From: Treponema sp.
Lineage (GTDB): Bacteria; Spirochaetota; Spirochaetia; Treponematales; Breznakiellaceae
Direction: 5' to 3'
Assembly: GCA_031278095.1 (NCBI GenBank)
Contig: JAITLC010000154.1
Location: forward strand, 1 to 33,931
Length of the DNA: 33,931 bases
The notes under the pieces were generated by a model that saw only the letters and a program-made list of their open reading frames with translations, was not told the DNA's origin and did no database searches. A program made the position numbers and the translations under genes. Shown piece after piece: positions 15,817 to 23,659 of the stretch (its first letter is position 1; each line of letters begins with the position of its first letter).

Positions 15817-16371
15817 TTATGCCCCATTAGAGGGGTCATTTTTTCTACCCTGATAAAAATCCACAACGGATCTTCCGTATTCCCGCCGGTCTTTCAGGGA
15901 AAGGGAAGGGATCTCCTCTTCGTGACGATCCTCTCGGGGATGGTGGATAAGAAGCCTGGTTTCTCTGTTTACAAGAGGAGAAGCGGCAATATTACCGATT
16001 AGTTCCCATTTATAGCCGTAGCGGAAGGGAGGATCGCAAAAGATAACATCGAAGGTTTTCTTTGCCCGTTTAACATAGAGTTCTGCAGCCATAAAATGGC
16101 ATTGAATCCGTACCGGTGCAATCGAAATATTTTTGATTAGGATACTGCGTTTACCGGGATCCGCTTCCACCGTCTCGATAGGCCCGGCGCCGCGGGAAGC
16201 GGCTTCCAGGGCAATAATTCCCGTACCGGAAAAGAGATCCAAAAAGGAAAGGCCGGCAAGATCCCCCAGGATGGCGAATACCGATTCCCTCATACGATCC
16301 ATGCTGGGCCGTATCACACCAGGAGGGATATACACCTGCCGCCCTTTTAACATACCACCGGTAATTCGCAT
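15817..16371 (-). CDS. rsmD: 16S rRNA (guanine-966-N2)-methyltransferase RsmD
   Basis: This 184-aa SAM-dependent methyltransferase begins MRITGGMLKGRQVYIPPG, followed by RPSMDRMRESVFAIL, the SAM-binding LDLFSGTGIIALEAASRGA (about residues 44-62) and the catalytic DPPF motif (about 117-120), all typical of RsmD. It modifies G966 of 16S rRNA during 30S assembly. Length and start are normal. It lies 24 bases after the hypothetical gene on the same strand, so the two are probably co-transcribed. The usual partner coaD is not adjacent. Confidence 0.92.
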   Translation of the reverse strand: MRITGGMLKGRQVYIPPGVIRPSMDRMRESVFAILGDLAGLSFLDLFSGTGIIALEAASRGAGPIETVEADPGKRSILIKNISIAPVRIQCHFMAAELYVKRAKKTFDVIFCDPPFRYGYKWELIGNIAASPLVNRETRLLIHHPREDRHEEEIPSLSLKDRREYGRSVVDFYQGRKNDPSNGA

Positions 16372-16395
16372 ACTATTGTTATCTGTTACCCCGGA

Positions 16396-16896
16396 CTAAA
16401 AATCTTTGAGAAGCTGACTCAATTCATCGGAACTGACCAGGGGTTCGTCGTTTCCCGAATTACCCTTTCGTGAGGCTCCTGAAATGCTGTCCTTTCGGAG
16501 ACGGTTATGTTCTTCCAGAATGTCAAGTTTACCGGTAAACCCGGAAGTATCCGGATTCCCGCTGTTTTCGAGTTCGTTGTGCAAGCCTGAAAGCGCCTGT
16601 GAAAATTGCCATTCCAGCTCGGAAAGATTTCCCAGTTGTTCGTCCCTTTCGAGAAGCCGCTCATTTTGAAGCAGTTGTTCGAGCAATATTCCCAGAACAT
16701 AATCAATAAAGATCACATCATCCAGGGTCTTTTGTAAAAACAATACCGGGTCCGTATCAAGATGTAGCTGATCCTGCACCAGTCTAAGCCGGGCATTGAG
16801 CATAAAGATGTTATCTTCAAAATTTATCCTCTTATTCATATCAATAATATCGGCAAACGTACACGATCTCTTTGCGTGCTGGACAAAACTTTCCAT
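16396..16896 (-). CDS. Hypothetical helical protein, 166 aa
   Basis: I do not recognise the family. The protein is largely helical and acidic, with NIFMLNARLRLVQDQLHLDTDPVLFLQKTLDDVIFIDYVLGILLEQLLQNERLLERDEQL suggesting a long coiled-coil-like core. A polar tail ends in a short helix (SSDELSQLLKDF). There is no signal peptide or membrane segment. The start is uncertain: neither ATG 16896 nor the in-frame ATG 16839 has a clear Shine-Dalgarno sequence. It is divergent from rpsF with only 91 bases between and directly upstream of rsmD. Conservation next to rsmD or rpsF in other spirochaetes would tell whether it is linked to ribosome assembly. Confidence 0.65.
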   Translation of the reverse strand: MESFVQHAKRSCTFADIIDMNKRINFEDNIFMLNARLRLVQDQLHLDTDPVLFLQKTLDDVIFIDYVLGILLEQLLQNERLLERDEQLGNLSELEWQFSQALSGLHNELENSGNPDTSGFTGKLDILEEHNRLRKDSISGASRKGNSGNDEPLVSSDELSQLLKDF

Positions 16897-16908
16897 TTTT
16901 AGTAAACT
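16880..16908 (+). promoter_or_regulatory. Candidate promoter for rpsF operon
   Basis: TGGACA (16880-16885), 17-base spacer, TAAACT (16903-16908). It precedes the structured rpsF leader and overlaps the first codons of the divergent hypothetical gene. Confidence 0.35.
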
Positions 16909-16921
16909 ACAGTAACCTCTT

Positions 16922-16987
16922 TGTCTGTCCCTTAGACAGGCCGAACCCGGTTTTGCCGGGAAAAACAGAAGTCCATAAGGAGGACCT
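16922..16987 (+). promoter_or_regulatory. Structured rpsF leader, possible S6:S18 autoregulation site
   Basis: CCTTAGAC (16930-16937) can pair with GTCCATAAGG (16971-16980) with a two-base bulge, taking up part of the Shine-Dalgarno sequence. Enclosed are an unpaired CCG (16941-16943) and the hairpin CCCGG-TTTTG-CCGGG (16946-16960). An alternative stem CTGTC/GACAG (16925-16939) would free the Shine-Dalgarno sequence. The CCG next to a hairpin resembles the known S6:S18-binding leader motif; the match is by eye. Confidence 0.4.
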
Positions 16988-17269
16988 ATGCGTCGCTATG
17001 AACTCGTGGTCGTCTTTCCTCTGGAGGAAGACCAGCATAAAGCCGGCAGGGAAATGCTTCTTGCCAATTTAACTGCCAACGGCGTGGAGATCGAAAAGAC
17101 CGAAGAAACCGGTGACCGGGATTTGGCCTACGAAATCCAGAAACGGAGAAGAGGAAAGTATGTCCTCTTCATCGTCAAGGCGGATCCGGTCAAGATAAGT
17201 GCCCTCGACCGGATTTTCAAACTCAACCAAAATCTCCTCAAGTATCTCTTTATCAAGATAGAGGAATAG
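16988..17269 (+). CDS. rpsF: 30S ribosomal protein S6
   Basis: At 93 aa with MRRYELVVVFPLEEDQ at the start and DLAYEIQKRRRGKYVLFIVKADPVKISALDRIFKLNQNLLKYLFIKIEE, this is a standard S6. It binds S18 in the platform of the 30S subunit. A strong AAGGAGG Shine-Dalgarno sequence lies seven bases before ATG. It is the first gene of the rpsF-ssb-rpsR run, and its leader carries the possible autoregulatory fold noted at 16922-16987. Confidence 0.95.
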   Translation: MRRYELVVVFPLEEDQHKAGREMLLANLTANGVEIEKTEETGDRDLAYEIQKRRRGKYVLFIVKADPVKISALDRIFKLNQNLLKYLFIKIEE

Positions 17270-17278
17270 GAGTGTCAG

Positions 17279-17749
17279 GTGGCTACTGATCTGAACCGTG
17301 TTATCATTATCGGGCGGCTTACCCGGGACGCGGAACTAAAGTATACCGCATCGGGTCAGGCGGTTTGTAAATTCTCCATAGCAGTAAACCGCAATCGGAA
17401 GAACGGTGATCAATGGGTGGAAGAAGCCAGCTTTTTCGATATTGTCCTCTGGGGCAGAAGCGGGGAAGCTTTAAACCAGCATCTGATCAAGGGAAAAATG
17501 GTGGGAATCGACGGTGAACTCAGGCAGGATCGCTGGCAGCAGGACGGTCAGAACCGTTCAAAAGTGGAGATTATAGCAAACAATATCCAGCTTTTGAGCA
17601 GAAATGACGGACAGCAGGCTTCTGCCCAGCCGGGCGGCGGCTCCTGGTCTCAATCCGGACAGGATCGTTCTTCCGGGGAGGATCGGGGTTCCCGGGAAGG
17701 CGCTCCTCCCCCTGCCGTAGACGATTTTATCGACGATATACCATTTTAA
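17279..17749 (+). CDS. ssb: Single-stranded DNA-binding protein
   Basis: At 156 aa it has the OB-fold ([34 protein letters not shown] ... [39 protein letters not shown]) over the first 110 residues. A glycine/serine/arginine-rich linker and the acidic tip DDFIDDIPF, which docks replication and repair partners, follow. The start is GTG at 17279, with AGGAG six bases upstream. It sits between rpsF and rpsR, the classic arrangement that ties SSB supply to ribosome synthesis. Confidence 0.95.
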   Translation: MATDLNRVIIIGRLTRDAELKYTASGQAVCKFSIAVNRNRKNGDQWVEEASFFDIVLWGRSGEALNQHLIKGKMVGIDGELRQDRWQQDGQNRSKVEIIANNIQLLSRNDGQQASAQPGGGSWSQSGQDRSSGEDRGSREGAPPPAVDDFIDDIPF

Positions 17750-17768
17750 AACCAATGAAGGAGTAAAT

Positions 17769-18092
17769 ATGTCTGACGAAAAATATATGGAAGAAAGGGC
17801 CCCCCGTCCGGAACGGGACAGGGGAATGGATGTACAGATGGACGGCAGGGATGGTGAAGACCGGGGCCGGGGTAAGGGTAAGGTCTTCTTTAAAAAAAAG
17901 GTCTGTAAATTCTGTACCCAGAAGCTCAAAATTGATTACAAGGATGCGGATACGCTCCGTCGCTTCATTACAGAACGGGGCAAGATCCTTCCCCGGCGCA
18001 TTACCGGAACTTGTGCCAAACATCAGCGGGCACTGGCTCTGGCAATAAAGCGGGCGCGGATCATCGCCCTCCTGCCCTTTGTCGCCGATTAA
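17769..18092 (+). CDS. rpsR: 30S ribosomal protein S18
   Basis: The C-terminal 70 residues ([63 protein letters not shown]) are typical S18, with CxxC and a further TGTCAKHQR cysteine. About 35 charged, arginine- and aspartate-rich residues precede them, making the 107-aa protein longer than many S18 proteins. AAGGAG precedes the ATG at good spacing. S18 pairs with S6 from the same transcript. Confidence 0.95.
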   Translation: MSDEKYMEERAPRPERDRGMDVQMDGRDGEDRGRGKGKVFFKKKVCKFCTQKLKIDYKDADTLRRFITERGKILPRRITGTCAKHQRALALAIKRARIIALLPFVAD

Positions 18093-18108
18093 ATTCAGCC
18101 GGACAGCT

Positions 18109-19146
18109 ATGGATACGGCGTTGAGGGGTATCCGTCCGCTACCCTTCCTGGTGAGTCTGGGGTTCAGTACTCTTTTTTTACGGAGCGGGCTCCTCTCGTT
18201 TCTGTTTCTTGTTCCTTTAGGGTTTACCGCCCTGACCTCAAATTCTCAAACCGCTTGGGCTGCGGCCATGGTCATGGCTGTTTTTAACGGATTTTTGACC
18301 GCGTTTTTCATGCTTTTCAGCTCTCCTGTTGCGGGGCCCGGAAGCTTTGGAATTATCGGCCTTGACATACTGGTCATAGCCCTTACCTCCGCATCGTTCC
18401 TTTGGATCATGATTCCCCCCATGACAGGACTTCTAAGTCTTAAAACCCCATACCGTATCATCATTGGATCTATCCTGAGTTTTCTTGTTTTTCTCCTGAT
18501 CCTCTTTGGTTTTTCCAACGGGGAGACCTTTAATCTCTTTATAGAATCCCAGACAGAAGCATTGCTGAAAGTCTATACAGCTCAGCCCGGAAACGCCGCC
18601 GCAGAAAGCATGGAGCGTTTTTTGAATTCCGGCAGACTGGTTGAGATCATCAGAAACCTTATCCTGAGGGGCGGCGGTTTTGCTTCCTGTCTTTTCCTCC
18701 TGACTCTAAGCCGGGAAATTGCCTTCTTTCTTGCAGGCCGTTACTTCAAGCGCCGGGGCATGCCGGCGCCTTTTAATTCGCTTTCCAGGAGGCTTGCCGC
18801 CTTTCATGCGGACTTTTTCCCTGTCTGGATACTCTCCTTTTCGCTCCCGGCTGTCCTGGTTTTTCGTTTAAGCGCCGTCTCTCTGGCGGAAACTGCAGCC
18901 TGGAATGTCCTTTTTGCCTCCGCGGTGTTGTTTCTCGCCCAGGGTACGGGGATACTCTTTTTTTTCGTCAGCCGGTTGAAAAAAGGAAGCCGTTTTTTCT
19001 TCTTCTTTGTGATAATCTCTATGTTTCTAAGTCCCGGAATCAATGTATTTTTTCTGGGGGCGCTTACGCTTTTGGGAATCGCTGAAAATTGGCTGCCTTT
19101 ACGGGTTTTGAAAATCGGTGAACCGTCCTCTACTCCTGAGGATTAA
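18109..19146 (+). CDS. DUF2232/YybS-like polytopic membrane protein
   Basis: From ATG 18109 this is a 345-aa protein with about eight hydrophobic helices (for example LPFLVSLGFSTLFL, FLFLVPLGFTAL, GLDILVIALTSASFLWIMI, IIIGSILSFLVFLLILFGF, GINVFFLGALTLLGIAENW). A frame opening at TTG 18079 would overlap rpsR and has no ribosome site, so the ATG is preferred. Position between rpsR and rplI, together with the helix pattern, matches the YybS (DUF2232) family, whose molecular role is unknown. No catalytic motif is seen. Confidence 0.7.
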   Translation: MDTALRGIRPLPFLVSLGFSTLFLRSGLLSFLFLVPLGFTALTSNSQTAWAAAMVMAVFNGFLTAFFMLFSSPVAGPGSFGIIGLDILVIALTSASFLWIMIPPMTGLLSLKTPYRIIIGSILSFLVFLLILFGFSNGETFNLFIESQTEALLKVYTAQPGNAAAESMERFLNSGRLVEIIRNLILRGGGFASCLFLLTLSREIAFFLAGRYFKRRGMPAPFNSLSRRLAAFHADFFPVWILSFSLPAVLVFRLSAVSLAETAAWNVLFASAVLFLAQGTGILFFFVSRLKKGSRFFFFFVIISMFLSPGINVFFLGALTLLGIAENWLPLRVLKIGEPSSTPED

Positions 19147-19187
19147 TTCGTTTGCCAAAAGTGTTCTGTATGGGATGCTTATACTGT

Positions 19188-19222
19188 AAAAAAGCTAAGA
19201 TTTTACGTCTTACGGCTTTTTT
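19188..19222 (+). terminator. Hairpin with U-tract before rplI
   Basis: AAAAAAGCTAAG (19188-19199) pairs with CTTACGGCTTTTTT (19209-19222) with a two-base bulge, ending in six T. The rplI Shine-Dalgarno AAGGAG begins two bases later, so it acts either as the terminator of the upstream genes or as an attenuator for rplI-dnaB. A TATACT box lies just upstream (19180-19185). Confidence 0.55.
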
Positions 19223-19236
19223 CAAGGAGCTCGGCT

Positions 19237-19848
19237 ATGAAAGTTATTTTGAACAAGGATCTCTCCACCCTCGGTGAAGAGGGGGATGTAAAGGATGTAG
19301 CTAAAGGCTATGCCCGGAATTTTCTTTTTCCCCGGGGAATAGCCCTTCCCTATAACGATCGGACGGTAAAGCTGTTTGAAGGACGGAAGGAAGAGATTGA
19401 CGGGCGGAAGGCTGAAAAACGGAAAGATGCGGCAAGTCTCAAAGAGAGGCTTGAAAATGTGGAACTGACCATTACCATGCCTGCCGGAGCCAACGGACGG
19501 CTCTATGGGGCAGTGACCACTCAGACCGTCATGGATGAACTCGCAAAACAGGGCTTCCAGGTGGAACGGAAACGGATCGAATTTATGGGAAGCAATTTCA
19601 AGACTGTCGGAAAGTATAAGGCCCTTATTAAACTTTATGAAAGCGCCGCCGCAGAAATCGGTATTACCGTAGTGGGTCAGGAGATAAAAACGGAAAGCAC
19701 TCCGGTTCTGGCCCGTCCCAGGAGGGGAAGAAGAGAAGAGCCCCGGGAAGAAACTGTTTCTCAGCCGGCGGAAAATGTTCCTCCTGCCGAAGCCCAGTCC
19801 GCTCAGGTCCCGGTGGAAAGTGCCCCTGCCGAAGAAGTTCAAACATAA
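19237..19848 (+). CDS. rplI: 50S ribosomal protein L9 with long C-terminal tail
   Basis: The first 150 residues are standard L9: MKVILNKDLSTLGEEGDVKDVAKGYARNFLFPRGIALPYN, the long connecting helix rich in E/K, and the C-terminal RNA-binding domain (LYGAVTTQTVMDEL ... KYKALIKLYESAAAEIGITVVG). About 50 extra residues follow: a basic patch (RPRRGRREEPREE) and then a low-complexity P/A/E/V-rich tail. L9 is usually near 150 aa, so the 203-aa length is unusual. A Shine-Dalgarno sequence AAGGAG precedes ATG. Downstream, repeats separate it from dnaB. Confidence 0.93.
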   Translation: MKVILNKDLSTLGEEGDVKDVAKGYARNFLFPRGIALPYNDRTVKLFEGRKEEIDGRKAEKRKDAASLKERLENVELTITMPAGANGRLYGAVTTQTVMDELAKQGFQVERKRIEFMGSNFKTVGKYKALIKLYESAAAEIGITVVGQEIKTESTPVLARPRRGRREEPREETVSQPAENVPPAEAQSAQVPVESAPAEEVQT

Positions 19849-19906
19849 GCGGCCCATGCGCCCCTTCGGGCCGTGAACATTGCCCGCTGGCAAGGCATAG
19901 CGGGCC

Positions 19907-20014
19907 GGAAGCTGGTTATATATGCCGCCGGGAGGCGGCTTGTGCATGTGTTCCTTCGGGCTACGAGCGTAAGGAAGCTGGTTATATATGCCGCCGGGAG
20001 GCGGCTTGTGCATG
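19907..20014 (+). repeat. 42-base tandem repeat with 66-base period before dnaB
   Basis: Two identical 42-base copies (19907-19948 and 19973-20014) each contain a perfect hairpin GCCGCC-GGGA-GGCGGC, whose loop and 3' arm hold GGGAGG, and an ATG at the end. In the second copy this ATG is the dnaB start. In the first it opens an eight-codon frame (MCSFGLRA, stop at 19970-19972). A partial older copy (CCTTCGGGC ... GGAAGCTGG spacing) lies at 19863-19915. Confidence 0.85.
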
Positions 20015-21367
20015 CCGGATAAGGTACCGCCCCATGACGATGAGGTAGAACGGGCAACCCTGAGCGCCATGCTCATGGACTCAGGGGCAGTGGCCGCAGC
20101 CCTGCAGATCCTCGATCCTCTCGATTTTTCCTCGAAGAGACATCAGATGATCTTTGACGCCATACGGGATCTCACCGACAAGGGCCTTACCGCAGACATT
20201 CTGTCGGTTACCGAATCCCTCAAACAGAGAGGCCGATTGGAAGAATCCGGAGGGGCCGCCTATGTGGCGGACCTTACCTCGGTGATCTCTTCGGGGGCCA
20301 ACATTGAATTTTACGCAGAGGCCGTGGCAGGTTATTCTCTCAGGCGTGCCCTGCTCCGTGTGGCAGGGGATCTACGGTTCAAGGTCTTCGACGAATCCAC
20401 CGAATCCCGGATTATTCTGGAAGAGGCCCAGCAGCGTATCCTGGAACTGAACGACAATCGCCAGACTCTCCACTACCGGAGCACAAGACAGATTATCCCG
20501 GCGGCCATTGACATCATCGAAAAGCAGTACTATTCCAAACAGGAGTATACGGGTATCCCCTCAGGCTTTAGAGGGCTTGATACCCTTACTTCAGGCTTCC
20601 ATCCCCAGGAATTTATCATCATCGGAGCCCGGCCTTCCAGGGGGAAAACCGCCATTGCCCTCAACATGGCCGCCCATATTTCTATTCACAAAAAGATCCC
20701 CGCCGCGTTTTTTACCCTGGAAATGCCTGATGTAGCCCTGGCTCAGCGGCTCATCACAAGCGAAGCAAAGATCGATGCGGATAAAATACGAAAAAAGCTC
20801 CTCAAAGAAAGTGAATTTGCAAAACTGGTGAATACGGCGGGAGATATCAGCGAAGCTCCCCTTTATATTGTTGATATGCCCAATATGAGGCTCCTCGATC
20901 TCCGCTCCCAGGCCCGGCGGCTCCGTGTCCAGCAGAAGGTTGAAATAATTTTTATCGACTATCTGGGACTTATCAGGTTGGATAACAGCACTACACCCAA
21001 GTGGGATCAGATTTCAGAAATTTCACGATCCCTCAAGAGCCTCGCCCGGGAACTGGATATTCCCCTGGTTACCCTGGTGCAGCTCACCCGGGAAGCAGAA
21101 AAGGAACAACCCAATCTTTCCACTATCCGGGATTCAGGCGCCATCGAACAGGATGCAGATCTGGTCATGTTCCTCCAGTGGCCCGATGAAGCGGCAGGTA
21201 GAAAAAAGGAAGATCAAAAGCAGGAAACCTTCAAAACAGACGGGGTACCGGTAAATTTGCTCCTTAGAAAAAACAGAAACGGCCCCACGGGGGATGTGGC
21301 CTTGACCTTCATGCGAAACTATACAAAATTTGAAAACAGAGCCCGGGAAGAAAGTTATTCACAATGA
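20012..21367 (+). CDS. dnaB: Replicative DNA helicase DnaB
   Basis: At 451 aa it has the N-terminal DnaB domain (PHDDEVERATLSAMLMDSGAVAAALQILDPLDFSSKRHQMIFDAI), a linker, and a RecA-like helicase core. The core has Walker A GARPSRGKTAIALNM (about 201-215; many family members have M rather than R before GKT), FFTLEM, Walker B IIFIDYLGLI, and QLTREAEKEQPNLSTIRDSGAIEQDADLVMFLQ. It unwinds DNA at the replication fork. The ATG at 20012 is chosen because an SD-like GGGAGG lies 10 bases before it. An in-frame ATG at 19988 would place the hairpin repeat inside the protein. No intein is seen. Confidence 0.94.
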   Translation: MPDKVPPHDDEVERATLSAMLMDSGAVAAALQILDPLDFSSKRHQMIFDAIRDLTDKGLTADILSVTESLKQRGRLEESGGAAYVADLTSVISSGANIEFYAEAVAGYSLRRALLRVAGDLRFKVFDESTESRIILEEAQQRILELNDNRQTLHYRSTRQIIPAAIDIIEKQYYSKQEYTGIPSGFRGLDTLTSGFHPQEFIIIGARPSRGKTAIALNMAAHISIHKKIPAAFFTLEMPDVALAQRLITSEAKIDADKIRKKLLKESEFAKLVNTAGDISEAPLYIVDMPNMRLLDLRSQARRLRVQQKVEIIFIDYLGLIRLDNSTTPKWDQISEISRSLKSLARELDIPLVTLVQLTREAEKEQPNLSTIRDSGAIEQDADLVMFLQWPDEAAGRKKEDQKQETFKTDGVPVNLLLRKNRNGPTGDVALTFMRNYTKFENRAREESYSQ

Positions 21368-21379
21368 CAGGAGGGGAAT

Positions 21380-21676
21380 ATGGCCTTCAGAGATGAATAT
21401 GAATTCGATCTACTAAAAAATGAAGCGGAAAACATGGTTCTTACCGAACTGGAAGAACAGCTCGCTTCATATCCGGGAGTGATCTGCCGCTGCAATGAAT
21501 GCGTGGTGGATATGGCGGCCATTTCGCTTAACTCGATAAAACCGCTCTACCGCTTCTCGTTACTGGGTACTCTCTATGCAGTCCAGACCATAAACGAAGA
21601 GGATTACCGGAAGGGCATAGAGGAGGCTGTTTTCAGGGCCATCGAAAAAGTCCGCAGGAACCCGGCCCATGATTAG
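21380..21676 (+). CDS. ComFB-family protein, likely cyclic-dinucleotide receptor
   Basis: This 98-aa protein starts 12 bases after dnaB with an AGGAGG Shine-Dalgarno sequence. It matches the ComFB fold pattern: an N-terminal helix with E-x-x-VLTELEEQL, then YPGVICRCNECVVDMAAISLNSIKPLYRFSLLGTLYA. The cysteines in CRCNEC and the DMAAISLN-x-x-x-P-x-Y run are the family signature. Some ComFB members bind cyclic di-nucleotides, and in Bacillus the gene sits in the comF competence operon. Placement directly after dnaB is unusual to me and would tie second-messenger sensing to replication genes. Family call by motif; ligand binding is inference. Confidence 0.72.
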   Translation: MAFRDEYEFDLLKNEAENMVLTELEEQLASYPGVICRCNECVVDMAAISLNSIKPLYRFSLLGTLYAVQTINEEDYRKGIEEAVFRAIEKVRRNPAHD

Positions 21677-23658
21677 GAAGAGGGCTTTACGGGGCCTTTC
21701 AAAAAACCGCGTCCCTTTACTTCCAGCAGCCATTCTTCGGTGTAGAGTCTGAAAACGGCCTGCAGCTTCCCGGTGCGGCTGTCATGCCAGTAGATGCCGC
21801 CGTCCGAATCCAGGGCAATAAAACAGCCCTTTCCACCTGTTATACGCCGGGGGATTCCTCCTGAATATTCAAAAGGTATCACTCCATTCTGTGTGTAGAT
21901 TGAAGCGCCGTCTCCTCCCAGGGTGGATGCAGGTATGGCGTCTGTTTCCCAGATTGAAAAAAGCGGATCTTCACCCTCATATTTGGCCAGAGGAACGGAT
22001 TCCCGGGGATTGGAAGGATTCAGACGGACAAGGGAACTGTCTCTGAGCCCTCCGTTTTCCGAAAAGGCCGCTCCGTATATGTTTCCCGAGGCGCCCGAAT
22101 AGACCCGTCCGCCTACAGAAGCCGGATACTGCAGAGGTACTGTTTCCCCGGTTTTGAAATTGATAAGCAGAAAAGGACTATTGCCCGAAACGGCGCTTCT
22201 CCCCAGGATGACGCTGTCTTCCGAAACAAAATCCGCATCCATGGCTCCTACCGAAGAGAAGGAGAATACCTGTTCCCTGTCATCTGAAAAAATCCTTCCC
22301 GTTCCCCCTGAATCCAGAAAAAGAATGTATTCACCGCGGGAAGCAGAGGCAAGCAGAGGCTGCCGCAATGAGAGTGCGTCAAATTTCTGCTCCGTGCCGT
22401 CCGGATCCCGTATAACAGGCTGATCCCGGTTATTTTCCCCCTGCCAGAGGAGGAAGGAGCCTTTCTTTCCCCCATCCATACCGCTTATCCGGTTGTAGGG
22501 AGCCGCAGTTTCCAGCCTGAATTCCATGCCGCCGTCCAGATTCCGGTAGTCCAGGGGAATGGTTCCCATGCCATTTCCGCTGAGGAAGGCAAGACTGTCC
22601 CCTGATACGGCAATCTCACTGATGGAGACTTGGGAATTAGTTTTTAGAATATCTGGAGGAGACTGGGAAGTCACAAACCAAATTTCTCCTTTCGTGCTGC
22701 CCAGAATAAGGCTTCTGTCATTGAGAACCAGGGCGCTTGAGAATTTTCCGTTTGAAGGAAGTTCCTGCCTCCCCCGGATCTCAAGCCTGCCCGATGCACC
22801 CGGATTGAACCGGCTGAGAATTCCCCGTTCGGTGTCCAGGGAATAAAATTCGCCTGCACCGGCCGCAGAAGAAGACTGAGCCCCGCTTATAAGGATGCCG
22901 CGTCTTTCTCCCCGCTCACGGGCCAGCACGTCCCCTGAAACCAGATCTATAAGAACCAGGGAAGAGGTATCAAAACCCGCCAGATAGCGGTTATTCCCGA
23001 AGATCAGGGTATTTACAAGATTGGAAGGCGTCTGAAAATTGCCTGTTTCGGTTCCTTCCGACAGATCCCAGTAGGACAGGGAACCTGATGTCGTATAGAC
23101 CAACATGCTCCGCTCCGAACGGCCGGTAGCGGCGAAACTTATGTTTCCGCTCAAATTTTTGGGGGAGAGGAGAATCTCGCCGGTTTCAGGATGAATGAAC
23201 ATAAGTCCTGCATTCCCCGCTCTGACGGCAATAAGGAAGTTTCCTCCTGCCGAATAGTTGATATAGTTGATCGGATCGGGGAAATACTGACTAAAGAGCT
23301 GTTTTTTCTGCTGATAATCCCATGCGGAGATTCGGTCAAATCCGAACTCATCGCTTTCGGCAATGGCTATCTGGCTTTTTCCGGGCCGTTTTTCGACGCC
23401 GGAAATATGGTGGGGGCTAATCTGAAAACGATCCAGGGCCCTGCGGCCTCTCAGATCCCAGAGTCCCAGACAGCCGTCTTCCCCAACGCTTATCAGGGTA
23501 TCCCCGTCGAGGATCAGTTTTGTTACACTGTCCCTGTGTCCGGAAGGAAGGGGAATATCCCCGTTCCAGACAAGGCCTGTCTGAGCCGTGGAACAGGGCG
23601 AGGCAAGAAACATGGTGATGATCACCATACCGGTACAGAAAAGCTCCCTGTGTTTCAT
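21673..23658 (-). CDS. Exported beta-propeller (WD40-like) protein
   Basis: This 661-aa protein has a signal peptide (MKHRELFCTGMVIITMFLASPCSTAQ). Repeated propeller-type blades follow, such as SGHRDSVTKLILDGDTLISVGEDGCLGLWDLRGRR, DRISAWDYQQKKQLF, MLVYTTSGSLSYWDLSEG and SLVLIDLVSGDVLARERG. Ten or more W-D or similar strand ends suggest two propellers. A scaffold or binding role in the periplasm is likely; no catalytic motif is seen. It starts one base after the stop of the CpXC gene (TGA-C-ATG), so the two are one transcript. Its stop overlaps the comFB stop region by four bases (convergent). Confidence 0.78.
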   Translation of the reverse strand: MKHRELFCTGMVIITMFLASPCSTAQTGLVWNGDIPLPSGHRDSVTKLILDGDTLISVGEDGCLGLWDLRGRRALDRFQISPHHISGVEKRPGKSQIAIAESDEFGFDRISAWDYQQKKQLFSQYFPDPINYINYSAGGNFLIAVRAGNAGLMFIHPETGEILLSPKNLSGNISFAATGRSERSMLVYTTSGSLSYWDLSEGTETGNFQTPSNLVNTLIFGNNRYLAGFDTSSLVLIDLVSGDVLARERGERRGILISGAQSSSAAGAGEFYSLDTERGILSRFNPGASGRLEIRGRQELPSNGKFSSALVLNDRSLILGSTKGEIWFVTSQSPPDILKTNSQVSISEIAVSGDSLAFLSGNGMGTIPLDYRNLDGGMEFRLETAAPYNRISGMDGGKKGSFLLWQGENNRDQPVIRDPDGTEQKFDALSLRQPLLASASRGEYILFLDSGGTGRIFSDDREQVFSFSSVGAMDADFVSEDSVILGRSAVSGNSPFLLINFKTGETVPLQYPASVGGRVYSGASGNIYGAAFSENGGLRDSSLVRLNPSNPRESVPLAKYEGEDPLFSIWETDAIPASTLGGDGASIYTQNGVIPFEYSGGIPRRITGGKGCFIALDSDGGIYWHDSRTGKLQAVFRLYTEEWLLEVKGRGFLKGPVKPSS

Positions 23659-23659
23659 G

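Noticed and set aside
19222-20076. 284-aa minus-strand frame over rplI and the dnaB leader
   Set aside because: It is antisense to L9 and contains the repeat peptide HKPPPGGIYNQLP twice only because the 42-base DNA repeat is open in that frame.
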